DNA from: Elusimicrobiaceae bacterium
Lineage (GTDB): Bacteria > Elusimicrobiota > Elusimicrobia > Elusimicrobiales > Elusimicrobiaceae
Assembly (NCBI GenBank): GCA_017475405.1
Contig: JAFVFN010000006.1
Location: 1-64,000 of the forward strand
Direction of reading: 5' to 3'
DNA: 64,000 nucleotides
Shown: piece after piece, positions 43,745 through 51,139 of the stretch
Numbering within the stretch: position 1 is the stretch's first letter
Layout of the letters: the number at the start of each line of letters is the position of its first letter
Position numbers and translations under genes: made by a program
Notes under the pieces: model-generated
Told to the model about the DNA's origin: nothing
Databases searched by the model: none
The model's input: only the letters and a program-made list of their open reading frames with translations

Positions 43745-44326
43745 ATGGTACACCCACTTATTTATCATAAACAAGGTTGGATTGAAGTTATTTGCGGCTG
43801 CATGTTTTCCGGAAAAACCGAAGAACTTATTCGCCGCGTACGAACGGCACTGATTGCCAAACAAAAAGTACAGCTATTTAATTCTTCTATTGATACGCGC
43901 TACGGTATCAACAGTATTACCAGTCATAACCAAAACAAAGTAGCGGCTACCTGCGTCAAAAACTCGGCAGAAATCCTGCCACTGGTAGAAAAAAACACAC
44001 ATGTAGTTGCCATTGACGAGGTCAATTTCTTTGATAAAGGCATTGTAGAGGTATGCGAAGAACTGGCCCGACACGGCAAACGCGTGATTGTAGCCGGACT
44101 GGATACAGACTACCGGGCCGAACCTTTTGAGGTAACAGCTGCACTGCTAGCCAAAGCTGAATTTGTTACCAAGAACTTAGCCGTATGTACCAAATGCGGC
44201 AACCCGGCCAGTTTTACCCAACGTATCAGTAAGGACAAAAAACGTATTGTAGTGGGAACCACCGATGCCTATCAGGCACGCTGTCGTCGGTGTTACAAAA
44301 AACCACGCGCAAGCAAGGTAAAATAA
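43745..44326 (+). CDS. tdk: Thymidine kinase
   Basis: 193 residues of the type II thymidine kinase family. P-loop CMFSGKTEELIRRV, Walker B AIDEVNFFD, lasso region TKCGNPASFTQRISKDKKRI, and two zinc Cys pairs (CTKC and CRRC). It phosphorylates thymidine in the salvage pathway, which suits an organism with a deoC gene. The start at 43745 was chosen for its RBS (AGGAAGG) and normal length. Confidence 0.95.
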   Translation: MVHPLIYHKQGWIEVICGCMFSGKTEELIRRVRTALIAKQKVQLFNSSIDTRYGINSITSHNQNKVAATCVKNSAEILPLVEKNTHVVAIDEVNFFDKGIVEVCEELARHGKRVIVAGLDTDYRAEPFEVTAALLAKAEFVTKNLAVCTKCGNPASFTQRISKDKKRIVVGTTDAYQARCRRCYKKPRASKVK

Positions 44327-44354
44327 GGTACAATTAACTACAAAAGGAGGACAC

Positions 44355-45182
44355 ATGATTTACGCTGGATTTTGCAGAAGAGCTGTTGCATTTATTTTGG
44401 ATATGATTATCGTAACCATCCCTACCACGCTTATATTCGGACCGATGGTAGCCGTAGGGACTCTGGCTTTGGGAGCCAATCCCGCAGACATTTCTGCCAT
44501 GCAGGCCGGATTGGTAGGAGCTACGCTGGTCAGTTGGCAACTGGTGGCCATCGTAGTAACCTGGTTGTATTTCGCGTTTTTGGAAAGCGGCAAAAAACAA
44601 TCCACCTGGGGCAAACGCCTCTTAGGGATCAAAGTCGTCAGTGCTAACGGGGGGCGGATCAGCTTTGCACGGGCCACGGGGCGATTTTTTTCCAAGATTG
44701 TTTCTTATATTACGTTTTACATTGGTTTTATCATGGCCGGATTTACCAATCGCAAACGTGCGTTGCACGATATGGTCGCCGAAACGTATGTAGTCAAACG
44801 CGATTTTGAAGAGGGACAGGATTTACCGGAAACGCAGTTTCATACCTTATCTTTGGTGATTGTCAGCATTGTATGGGTATTGTTCTTAATTGGTTCCACT
44901 GTCTTATCTGTACGCTTGTCCCAAACACCCACCCAACAGGCTGCGGCCAACGCGGCTTCCTATATGGAAGAACTTGCCCGAAAAGGAACCGGCCTCAATG
45001 CACCTTTACGGGCCACGGGAGTTACTTACTTCTATACACCTGACGGATACCGCGCTGTAGTCACCGATCCGGTCTCCAATAACAAGTTTACGCTATTCCT
45101 GCAAAACGGAACCAACGAAGCCTGTTGTTTGGCGTTCCCGTTTGGCGATTGTGCCGATACGGGTGTTGCAGAATGTAAATAA
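44355..45182 (+). CDS. RDD-family membrane protein
   Basis: 275 residues. The RDD domain (residues 1-155) starts YAGFCRRAVAFILDMIIVTI (Arg and Asp of the RDD signature) and includes TWGKRLLGIKVVSANGGRI and NRKRALHDMVAETYVVK, with three to four membrane helices. A further helix (LVIVSIVWVLFLIGSTVLSV) leads to a periplasmic domain with four Cys. RDD function is not settled. Some act in ion exchange. RBS AAAGGAGGA precedes it. Confidence 0.85.
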   Translation: MIYAGFCRRAVAFILDMIIVTIPTTLIFGPMVAVGTLALGANPADISAMQAGLVGATLVSWQLVAIVVTWLYFAFLESGKKQSTWGKRLLGIKVVSANGGRISFARATGRFFSKIVSYITFYIGFIMAGFTNRKRALHDMVAETYVVKRDFEEGQDLPETQFHTLSLVIVSIVWVLFLIGSTVLSVRLSQTPTQQAAANAASYMEELARKGTGLNAPLRATGVTYFYTPDGYRAVVTDPVSNNKFTLFLQNGTNEACCLAFPFGDCADTGVAECK

Positions 45183-45202
45183 CCGATAAAATTTCCATAG
45201 CA

Positions 45203-45236
45203 GGGAGAATCACATCATGATTCTCCTTATTTTTTA
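45203..45236 (+). terminator. Terminator after the RDD gene
   Basis: GGAGAATCA-CATCA-TGATTCTCC stem-loop, followed by TTATTTTTT. Another hairpin at about 45244-45270 (ATACAGG...CCTGTAT) lies beside it and may serve the opposing pilin gene. It has no T-run. Confidence 0.82.
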
Positions 45237-45355
45237 TACTTCAGATACAGGCAACTTAAAAGTTCCTGTATTTAGCGAAACAAATATATATTATTGATAA
45301 TCATATCTTGGCCAACCTGCTACCAGTCCTTTTTTATCACTATCCTAGAGAGTTT

Positions 45356-45853
45356 TCATTTGATGTCATAAACTCGTCGCACATCAAGCTTAGCACCATT
45401 GTTTCCTGCTATACTTCGGCATACACTTTTGCCTAGTTCCCAATCATACGAAGTTTCACATCGGTAGAAGTCACTACTAAAAATCCACCGATAGGCTATC
45501 ATTTTACTGTCGCTAGAAGTATATTTACAGTAGATACATGGGGACATTCCGCTACCCTCTGAATAGATTTGACATGAATAGCTACCATTTGTAATCAAAT
45601 CATTTCTTGTTAATTCGCCAGGCAACTCAATATCTAACTCATTGAAACGAGAGGGATATTCTCCGTTAGATAAATAATATGCTTTGATAGCCTGCTCTAT
45701 TGGACGTAAAGAAACCATTAATTGCACATAACGGCTTTTCAATACTGCCTTTTGGTATTGTGGAACGGCTACTGCCGCCAAAATACCTATGATTAGCACT
45801 ACAACCAAAAGCTCTATCAGCGTGAAACCTCGCCAGGTATTTGGATATTTCAT
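45356..45853 (-). CDS. Type IV pilin-like protein, leader class
   Basis: 165 residues. Leader MKYPNTWRG, then FTLIELLVVVLIIGILAAVA, PQYQKAVLKSRYVQLMVSLR and YLSNGEYPSRFNELDIELPG. Cleavage would follow Gly. The C-terminal half has five Cys (SYSCQIYS, MSPCIYCKYT, YRCETS, SVCRSIAG). The ATG at 45853 was preferred to 45859, whose ATG overlaps the RBS. Leader copy C lies upstream. A half copy of the CCAGTCCTTTTTT terminator (about 45331) is found just beyond its 3' end. Confidence 0.92.
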   Translation of the reverse strand: MKYPNTWRGFTLIELLVVVLIIGILAAVAVPQYQKAVLKSRYVQLMVSLRPIEQAIKAYYLSNGEYPSRFNELDIELPGELTRNDLITNGSYSCQIYSEGSGMSPCIYCKYTSSDSKMIAYRWIFSSDFYRCETSYDWELGKSVCRSIAGNNGAKLDVRRVYDIK

Positions 45854-45860
45854 AAACATT

Positions 45861-46092
45861 CTCCTTATATTTTCTGTTTATGAAACCCAATAAAACGGCT
45901 ATTTGTCCTGAGTGCATGACAAGCGAGCTCAATTCAAACAGCCGTGGTTTACCGCGAACGGTAAACACTCAACACAACACTTTTGGCTTGCAATTCCATC
46001 TGTGTTGCGTTTCAAAACGACTATTTTTGGCTTGTCATGCGCTTTTATTAAAAAGCTCTCCGTTTCTTTAAACGGTTCCAAAAACAGATAAA
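45861..46092 (-). promoter_or_regulatory. Structured pilin leader RNA, copy C (candidate attenuator)
   Basis: Minus-strand leader with the same plan. P1 46087-46074/45887-45874 (13 of 14 with one G-T); P2a CCGTTT/AAACGG; P2b GCTTTT/AAAAGC; P3 46040-46030/45924-45914 (11 bp, new sequence); P5 46010-46002/45980-45972; P6 TTTACC/GGTAAA at 45965-45948. The switch strand ACGGCT (45945-45940) can pair upstream with AGTCGT (46022-46017) or downstream with AGCCGT (45900-45895), which extends to about 16 of 18 bp and is followed by TTTTATT. -10 candidates TATAAG and TACAAT lie at 46103-46092, as in copy A. Confidence 0.75.
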
Positions 46093-46110
46093 TTGTACTT
46101 ATAGTATACA

Positions 46111-46141
46111 CAAAAAGGACTGGGTTTACCAGTCCTTTTTG
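46111..46141. terminator. Terminator between tolB and pilin leader C
   Basis: AAAAAGGACTGG-GTTTA-CCAGTCCTTTTTG, palindromic and with T-runs on both strands. It ends the pal-cpoB-tolB transcript. It is nearly the same as the hairpin at 15973-16001 before leader A. Confidence 0.85.
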
Positions 46142-46168
46142 TTTTTTCTTTGTCTATTTACAAAAACT

Positions 46169-47461
46169 TTACATACTCCAATGGGGTGTAAATGAGTCTC
46201 CTGCCACATCGGCCAGTAAGTGCGGGGCACTCCCATCCATATCCATCATATAAAGCTGTCTGCGCCCGTTACGCGTGGTGGTAAAGGCGATAAAACGGCC
46301 ATCCGGGGACCACGTGGGATCCTCATTGGATCCGGCATCACTGGTCAACCGTTTAATCTGTGTACCCGTTAAGTCTACTAGGAAAATATCCATGGGGTGG
46401 TACGCACTCTCCCGCCCCGAAAACACAATCCATTCCCCGGTAGGCGACCATTGGGGAGTATCCGACCAGTTAAAGTTTTTAGTAAGCGGGCGGGTCTGTC
46501 CTGTAGCCAGTTCCATGACATAAATCTGCGGATTACCGGCACGGTTGGATACAAAGGTAATATATTTACCGTCCGGAGAATAAGACGGAGAACCGTCTAC
46601 GGAGGCCTTATTGGTAATTTGCACTTTTTGTTGGGTTTCTAAATTATAAATGTAAATGCTCGGATTGCTGCCGCCGGAACTGGTAAACACCAAAGCCTTT
46701 CCGTCCGGAGATACACCACCGATTAAACTAAGCCCTTTTTTAATGATAATCGGTGAAATTTTACCGGCCCGCAAATCAATGGCGAAAATATCCGGGTTGC
46801 GATATTTATAAGTAGTATAGAAAATACGACCATCTTTGCTCCAACGGGGAAGCAACGAAATAGAATTATCTTTGGTTAAACGCTGTAAATTTTTACCGTC
46901 GTAATCTACCACGTAAATTTCTTTATGTTTGGTAGCGTTATTGGCAAAAGCAATCTTGGTGTCGGCAATCCCGCGTTTACCCATCAAAGAAGCAATAATT
47001 TGGTCCGAAGCAATATGTGCCAAGCGGCGTAAACTGGCCTTAGTTCCTTTAAACGCTTTGGCAAACACAGCTGCGCGCGTAGCCATATCGTATACATATA
47101 CTTTAATCGTATAGTACGGTTCAGCGTAGGTTAAGGTACCTGTTAAAATATAACTGGGTTTGTTGGGCAGTTTCCCCCACTGAGCCAGGGAATCTTTCAC
47201 TTTAGATGTATTAAAAGCCGGTCCATCTTCCGTCACATCAAAATAACGCGCAAATAATAAATCCGAGCGCATGGTATCATGCACTTCCTGCGCGGCTTCC
47301 CGGCTTTGTTCATCGGCCGCAAAGGCTGGCATCCCGATAGCCGGCAACTTTTGTTTACCCACGGAGGTAATACCGATATAAACATCCGTCTTGGGGGCAG
47401 CAAACAACATGCCCGTAACACAACAAAGAGCGACCAACACCGACAAAATACGTTTTATCAT
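46169..47461 (-). CDS. tolB: Tol-Pal system protein TolB
   Basis: 430 residues with a signal peptide (RILSVLVALCCVTGMLFAAP). An N-terminal alpha/beta domain (residues 25-165) is followed by a six-bladed propeller of PD40/TolB repeats (for example PSYSPDGKYITFVSNRAGNP and PTWSPDGRFIAFTTTRNGRR). TolB binds Pal in the periplasm and links the outer membrane to the Tol motor during division. It is last in pal-cpoB-tolB. Confidence 0.95.
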   Translation of the reverse strand: MIKRILSVLVALCCVTGMLFAAPKTDVYIGITSVGKQKLPAIGMPAFAADEQSREAAQEVHDTMRSDLLFARYFDVTEDGPAFNTSKVKDSLAQWGKLPNKPSYILTGTLTYAEPYYTIKVYVYDMATRAAVFAKAFKGTKASLRRLAHIASDQIIASLMGKRGIADTKIAFANNATKHKEIYVVDYDGKNLQRLTKDNSISLLPRWSKDGRIFYTTYKYRNPDIFAIDLRAGKISPIIIKKGLSLIGGVSPDGKALVFTSSGGSNPSIYIYNLETQQKVQITNKASVDGSPSYSPDGKYITFVSNRAGNPQIYVMELATGQTRPLTKNFNWSDTPQWSPTGEWIVFSGRESAYHPMDIFLVDLTGTQIKRLTSDAGSNEDPTWSPDGRFIAFTTTRNGRRQLYMMDMDGSAPHLLADVAGDSFTPHWSM

Positions 47462-47469
47462 AACCCTGT

Positions 47470-48198
47470 TTATTTAGAAAGTTTGGCCAGTTCCGCTTTG
47501 GCTTGAACAGCTTCCGATGATTTGGGGAAATCCGCTACTACAGAAGACAGGTAGCGTTTGGCCTCATCGGTTTTGCCCAAGGGAACTATGCTAAGCGCGT
47601 ATTTTAAGCGCGCGGCAGGTACTAATTTACTTTTAGGAAATTGTTGTAATAAAGTGGCGTAAGCAATCGCCCCTTTTTTAGTTTGTCCCGCAGCAATATA
47701 GGCGTCACCCATATAAATGTAAGCCTGATCAGCTTGTTCACTTTGCGGGTATTTAGTGGTATAGAGTTTAAAACCAGTAGCCGCAGCTTCATAAGAGCCT
47801 TTATCTAAATGGTTTTTGGCTTCGGCAAATAAATCGGACGGCAATACGGCATTGGCAGGGGTCTGTGAAATAACCGGGAGTGCTTCGCCGTTTTCAGTAG
47901 TTGATACCGGGGCAGCACCACCACGTAAAGAAGCCGTAATATCATCCAGTTTGGTGGATAACCCGGAAATTTGACTACCTGTCTGGGCTAAATTTTCATT
48001 GGAAACAGACAGATTTTGATTGAGTTCATCCATTTTGCTGGCCAGTTCTGCCTGATTGGCCTGCATTTGAGAAATCGTGGCATTAAGTTCTTTGAGTTGT
48101 CCTTGCAGCGAACTCATATCCTGCTGGCTAGCCAAGAGACAACCAGACAACAAAGAGCCCGCACCCCCTAGTAAAATAAGTGTAAAAATATTTTTCAT
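47470..48198 (-). CDS. Cell division coordinator CpoB (YbgF)-like
   Basis: 242 residues. Lipoprotein-like signal (LILLGGAGSLLSGC, lipobox LSGC), then a coiled coil (residues 28-90: LQGQLKELNATISQMQANQA) and a TPR domain (residues 120-240: LFAEAKNHLDKGSYEAAATG). This is the YbgF/CpoB layout. CpoB normally is a soluble periplasmic protein, whereas this one should be lipidated. It lies between pal and tolB, 8 nt before tolB, and helps couple peptidoglycan synthesis to outer-membrane constriction. Confidence 0.88.
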   Translation of the reverse strand: MKNIFTLILLGGAGSLLSGCLLASQQDMSSLQGQLKELNATISQMQANQAELASKMDELNQNLSVSNENLAQTGSQISGLSTKLDDITASLRGGAAPVSTTENGEALPVISQTPANAVLPSDLFAEAKNHLDKGSYEAAATGFKLYTTKYPQSEQADQAYIYMGDAYIAAGQTKKGAIAYATLLQQFPKSKLVPAARLKYALSIVPLGKTDEAKRYLSSVVADFPKSSEAVQAKAELAKLSK

Positions 48199-48229
48199 GG
48201 GCGTTCGGGCTCCTTGTTAACTGAAATAA

Positions 48230-48736
48230 TTAGTTGGCTTGTAAAAGCGTATCAGCTCTGCGGTTTTGAGCCCAGCAGGCATTGTTAGCTTCATAGCAGA
48301 CCGGTTTTTCTTCACCGTAAGAAACGGTAGCGATTTTGTCAGCCGGGATGCCCAAGCGTACGTAATAAGCTTTTACTTCATCGGCACGTTTTTGGCCTAA
48401 AGCAATGTTGTAAGCAGTGGTACCGCGATCATCGCAGTTACCTTCTACTACTACTTGGTAGTTGGCTACAGCAGAAGCAGCGGCTTTAATGGCTTGAGCG
48501 TTGGCTTCTACAATTTTGCGATTGTCAGCATTCAAGGTGGCTTTGTCTAAAGCGAAGTGTACTACGCCCAAAGCTACTTCTTGAGCCGGGATTTCTACAG
48601 TTTCTTCAGCTACTACCATTTCGGAAACAGCTACAGCGGTGCCATCAGCGGCAGCGTCATCTTTTTTGTTTTTGCTGCAGGCGGTCAAACCAGCGGCTAC
48701 AGCTAAAACTAATACTACTTTGAGTAAGTTTTTCAT
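48230..48736 (-). CDS. pal: Peptidoglycan-associated lipoprotein Pal
   Basis: 168 residues. Lipobox LTAC (VLVLAVAAGLTAC), a short acidic linker, then an OmpA-like peptidoglycan-binding domain: VHFALDKATLNADNRKIVEA, VVVEGNCDDRGTTAYNIALG and ATVSYGEEKPVC. The Asp and Arg that bind diaminopimelate (ADNR... and NRRADTLL) are present. Two extra Cys near the end (PVCYEANNACW) may form a disulfide. First gene of pal-cpoB-tolB. TolQ, TolR and TolA are not in the window. Confidence 0.95.
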   Translation of the reverse strand: MKNLLKVVLVLAVAAGLTACSKNKKDDAAADGTAVAVSEMVVAEETVEIPAQEVALGVVHFALDKATLNADNRKIVEANAQAIKAAASAVANYQVVVEGNCDDRGTTAYNIALGQKRADEVKAYYVRLGIPADKIATVSYGEEKPVCYEANNACWAQNRRADTLLQAN

Positions 48737-48773
48737 TTCATTCTCCGTTATAGATTTGAACTTCTACATATAA

Positions 48774-48803
48774 ATGATACCAACTTTCACAAATAAAGGT
48801 CAA
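48774..48803 (-). promoter_or_regulatory. Promoter of pal-cpoB-tolB
   Basis: On the minus strand: TTGACC (48803-48798), 18-nt spacer, TATCAT (48779-48774), about 40 nt before the pal start, with GGAGAATGAA as RBS. Confidence 0.65.
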
Positions 48804-48810
48804 CAAATTT

Positions 48811-48839
48811 TTGTTATAATAAAGGGGTAGTATTAAAAT
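48811..48839 (+). promoter_or_regulatory. Promoter of pilin leader D
   Basis: TTGTTA (48811-48816), 17-nt spacer, TAAAAT (48834-48839). A perfect TATAAT at 48815-48820 is an alternative -10 without a clear -35. Transcription would start just before the leader's first helix. Confidence 0.45.
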
Positions 48840-48845
48840 TTAGAT

Positions 48846-49037
48846 TATTTGTTGGAAGTGCAGGGAAAGCCTGCATTACGCAAGGCGGCTTAGACCGCAG
48901 AGCATATTCCACTCCACAAATGGTCGTTTGCTTTTGCACCTGCCTCGTCAGAGGTGGGTGGGCGACGATTATTGCACGGGTTAGTGGAATAGCTTAGGCA
49001 ATAATGCGTCGTCTTTTTTGTACTTCTGATAAAAGGA
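48846..49037 (+). promoter_or_regulatory. Structured pilin leader RNA, copy D (divergent candidate attenuator)
   Basis: The sequence is unlike A-C, but the helix order is the same. P1 TTGGAAG (48852-48858) with CTTCTGA just before the RBS; P2a TGCAGG-GAAAG-CCTGCA (48859-48875); P2b GCGG/CCGC (48885-48898); P3 TATTCCACT (48905-48913) with AGTGGAATA (48983-48991); P6-like CACCT/AGGTG (48937-48956). The terminator helix GACGATTATTGC (48964-48975) with GCAATAA/TCGTC (48998-49013) is followed by TTTTTT. The competing upstream strand GGTCGT (48922-48927) pairs only weakly. Confidence 0.65.
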
Positions 49038-49043
49038 GAGAAT

Positions 49044-49583
49044 ATGAATAAAACAAAAGCAGGTTTTACGCTTATAGAATTACTTGTTGTTGTACTCATA
49101 ATAGCTGTCTTAGCATCAACAGCACTGCCACAATACCAAAAAGCTGTCAGAAAAGCACGCCGGTCCCAAATAGTATCCATTTTTGACACACTGTCTAAAT
49201 CAATAGACATGTATCTGCTTGAAAACGGCACACCTTTCTCCATGATCTGGTTTACCGGACCAACGCGGAATACCCTTATCAATATACCTTCTTGGACGTC
49301 ATGCCAAGTAAATAATTGTTATATTCATGAAGACGGTTCTTATTGGTCGGCATACTGTGATACAGATGTTTGTACAATTTGGCTGTGGGATTCCCCCTTA
49401 TTTTCTTCCAGAGCTACTTCCATACGATTACAACGTACCCCAAACAATCCGAAGTGGCTATTCGGTCTATACAACAATGCAAATGCATCAAAAGAATTTT
49501 GTATGTTTATTTATGATGTGTATGGAATAGAAAAAATGAATGACACACTAAAAGACAAGTGCGCCCAGCTAGGTATCATATAA
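49044..49583 (+). CDS. Type IV pilin-like protein, leader class
   Basis: 179 residues. Leader MNKTKAG, then FTLIELLVVVLIIAVLASTA, PQYQKAVRKARRSQIVSIFD. Cleavage would follow Gly. The helix deviates slightly (AVLASTA for GILAAVA). The C-terminal part is rich in Trp and Cys (SWTSCQVNNCYIHEDGSYWS, CDTDVCTIWLWDS) and ends KDKCAQLGII. It is divergent from pal. RBS is AAAAGGAGAG. A terminator follows. Confidence 0.9.
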   Translation: MNKTKAGFTLIELLVVVLIIAVLASTALPQYQKAVRKARRSQIVSIFDTLSKSIDMYLLENGTPFSMIWFTGPTRNTLINIPSWTSCQVNNCYIHEDGSYWSAYCDTDVCTIWLWDSPLFSSRATSIRLQRTPNNPKWLFGLYNNANASKEFCMFIYDVYGIEKMNDTLKDKCAQLGII

Positions 49584-49588
49584 CATAG

Positions 49589-49625
49589 AAAGTGGTATTC
49601 TTAACCCAAAGAATACCACTTTATC
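49589..49625. terminator. Terminator between the pilin and gatB
   Basis: AAAGTGGTATTCTT-AACCCA-AAGAATACCACTTT, a 14-bp perfect stem, followed by ATCTT. It may act on both strands, as gatB converges. Confidence 0.8.
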
Positions 49626-49661
49626 TTCCAAATATATTAACAGACAGATACGGTCGGCCTG

Positions 49662-51104
49662 TTATCCTAACAATTTGGCAAGCAGCTGACTAATGACACG
49701 CGGGTTGGCTTTGCCTTTGCTGAGCTTCATTACTCCACCCACGAGTGCCCCAATAGCAGCTTTATTGCCTTTTTGGTAGTCGGCCACAGCTTTGGGATTA
49801 GCGGCAATCGCTGCTTTAGCCCATTCTTCCAGTTGCCCCTCATCACTTACCTGCACCATACCGCGTGCTTCCACGATTTTGGCCGGAGAACCGCCGTTTT
49901 TGTAGATCTCTTCAAATACTTCACGGGCCTGTTTACGGTTGATTTTACCGCTCTCGGTCATTTCCAAGAGCTCTGCCAAACTGGCCGCCGGGATCGGGGA
50001 GTCCTCAATCTCTTTATTATCGGCATGTAACAACCCCAACAGATCAGTTTGAATCCAGTTAGAAGCGATTTTTAAAGATACTTTACCGCTCTTAGTTACT
50101 TCTTCAAAATAGTCAGAAATCTCCCGGGAAGACGTTAACACGCCGGCATCGTAGGCCGAAAGTCCAGCTTTTTCAAAGCGTGCTTCTTTAGAAGCTGGCA
50201 GTTCCGGCATTCCTTCACGCACCTTTTGCAGCCAATCTTCCTGCAAAATAACCGGCGGCAGATCCGGCTCCGGGAAATACCGGTAATCTAGCGCATCCTC
50301 TTTGGAGCGCATGGGCTTGGTTACCAGTTCCGTTTTGTCCCATTGACGGGTTTCCTGTTTGACCTGACCGCCGTTATTTAAGATTTCCGTTTGGCGGTTG
50401 ATTTCATAAATAAGCGCTTCGCGCACGGCTTTAAAAGAGTTCAAATTTTTAATTTCCGCCCGGGTACCGAATTTTTCCTGCCCCAGGGGGCGCAGTGAAA
50501 TATTCACGTCCACGCGCAGCTCCCCTTTTTCCATATCACAGTTGGAAGCGCCTACCCAACGCATCAGGCGCTTAATTTCCGTTAAATAGGCATACGCTTC
50601 ATCGGGAGAGCGCATATCCGGCATAGATACGATCTCTAACAGTGGGCTGCCGGCCCGGTTATAGTCTACCAAGGAATAAGTCGCTTCGTGAGACGATTTG
50701 GCAGCATCTTCTTCCAAATGGGCGTGATGGATCCCGATTTTCTTTTTCTGCAGGTTATCTTTCGGTCCGTAGGTAATTTCAATATATCCGGCTCCGTTAA
50801 TCGGTTCATCGTATTGGGTAATCTGGTATCCTTTGGGTAAATCCGGATAAAAGTAATGTTTGCGTGAAAAAGACGAATACGCATTGGTTTTACAATTCAT
50901 CGCAAGTCCTGCCCGAACGGCCAGGGCCAGGGCCCCTTCCGTAAGTACGGGGAGCACCCCCGGATGCCCCGTGCAAACCGGGCAAATCGCCGTATTGGGT
51001 TTGGTTTCTTCGCCTACGCCGTTGGGGCAGGCACAAAATAACTTGGTCTTACTGGCCAGTTGTACATGGATTTCAAGTCCGATAACAGGTTCAAATTGCG
51101 TCAT
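49662..51104 (-). CDS. gatB: Asp/Glu-tRNA amidotransferase subunit B
   Basis: 480 residues of normal length. FEPVIGLEIHVQLASKTKLF at the start, zinc Cys in FCACPNG and CPVCTGHPGVLPV, then the GSPLLEIVSMPDMRSPDEAY core and the C-terminal YqeY-like tRNA-binding domain (GALVGGVMKLSKGKANPRVI). With GatA and GatC, not in the window, it turns misacylated Glu-tRNA(Gln) or Asp-tRNA(Asn) into the amide form. RBS TTAGGAGAC. Divergent from murJ. Confidence 0.97.
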   Translation of the reverse strand: MTQFEPVIGLEIHVQLASKTKLFCACPNGVGEETKPNTAICPVCTGHPGVLPVLTEGALALAVRAGLAMNCKTNAYSSFSRKHYFYPDLPKGYQITQYDEPINGAGYIEITYGPKDNLQKKKIGIHHAHLEEDAAKSSHEATYSLVDYNRAGSPLLEIVSMPDMRSPDEAYAYLTEIKRLMRWVGASNCDMEKGELRVDVNISLRPLGQEKFGTRAEIKNLNSFKAVREALIYEINRQTEILNNGGQVKQETRQWDKTELVTKPMRSKEDALDYRYFPEPDLPPVILQEDWLQKVREGMPELPASKEARFEKAGLSAYDAGVLTSSREISDYFEEVTKSGKVSLKIASNWIQTDLLGLLHADNKEIEDSPIPAASLAELLEMTESGKINRKQAREVFEEIYKNGGSPAKIVEARGMVQVSDEGQLEEWAKAAIAANPKAVADYQKGNKAAIGALVGGVMKLSKGKANPRVISQLLAKLLG

Positions 51105-51139
51105 ATATAAAAGTCTCCTAAAATAATATAATACTAAAT

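Noticed and set aside
48846..49037. Resemblance of leader D to a c-di-GMP-I (GEMM) riboswitch through GCAGGGAAAGCC and ACGCAAGGC
   Set aside because: The conserved GEMM core and tetraloop receptor are absent, and leaders A-C show no such motif.
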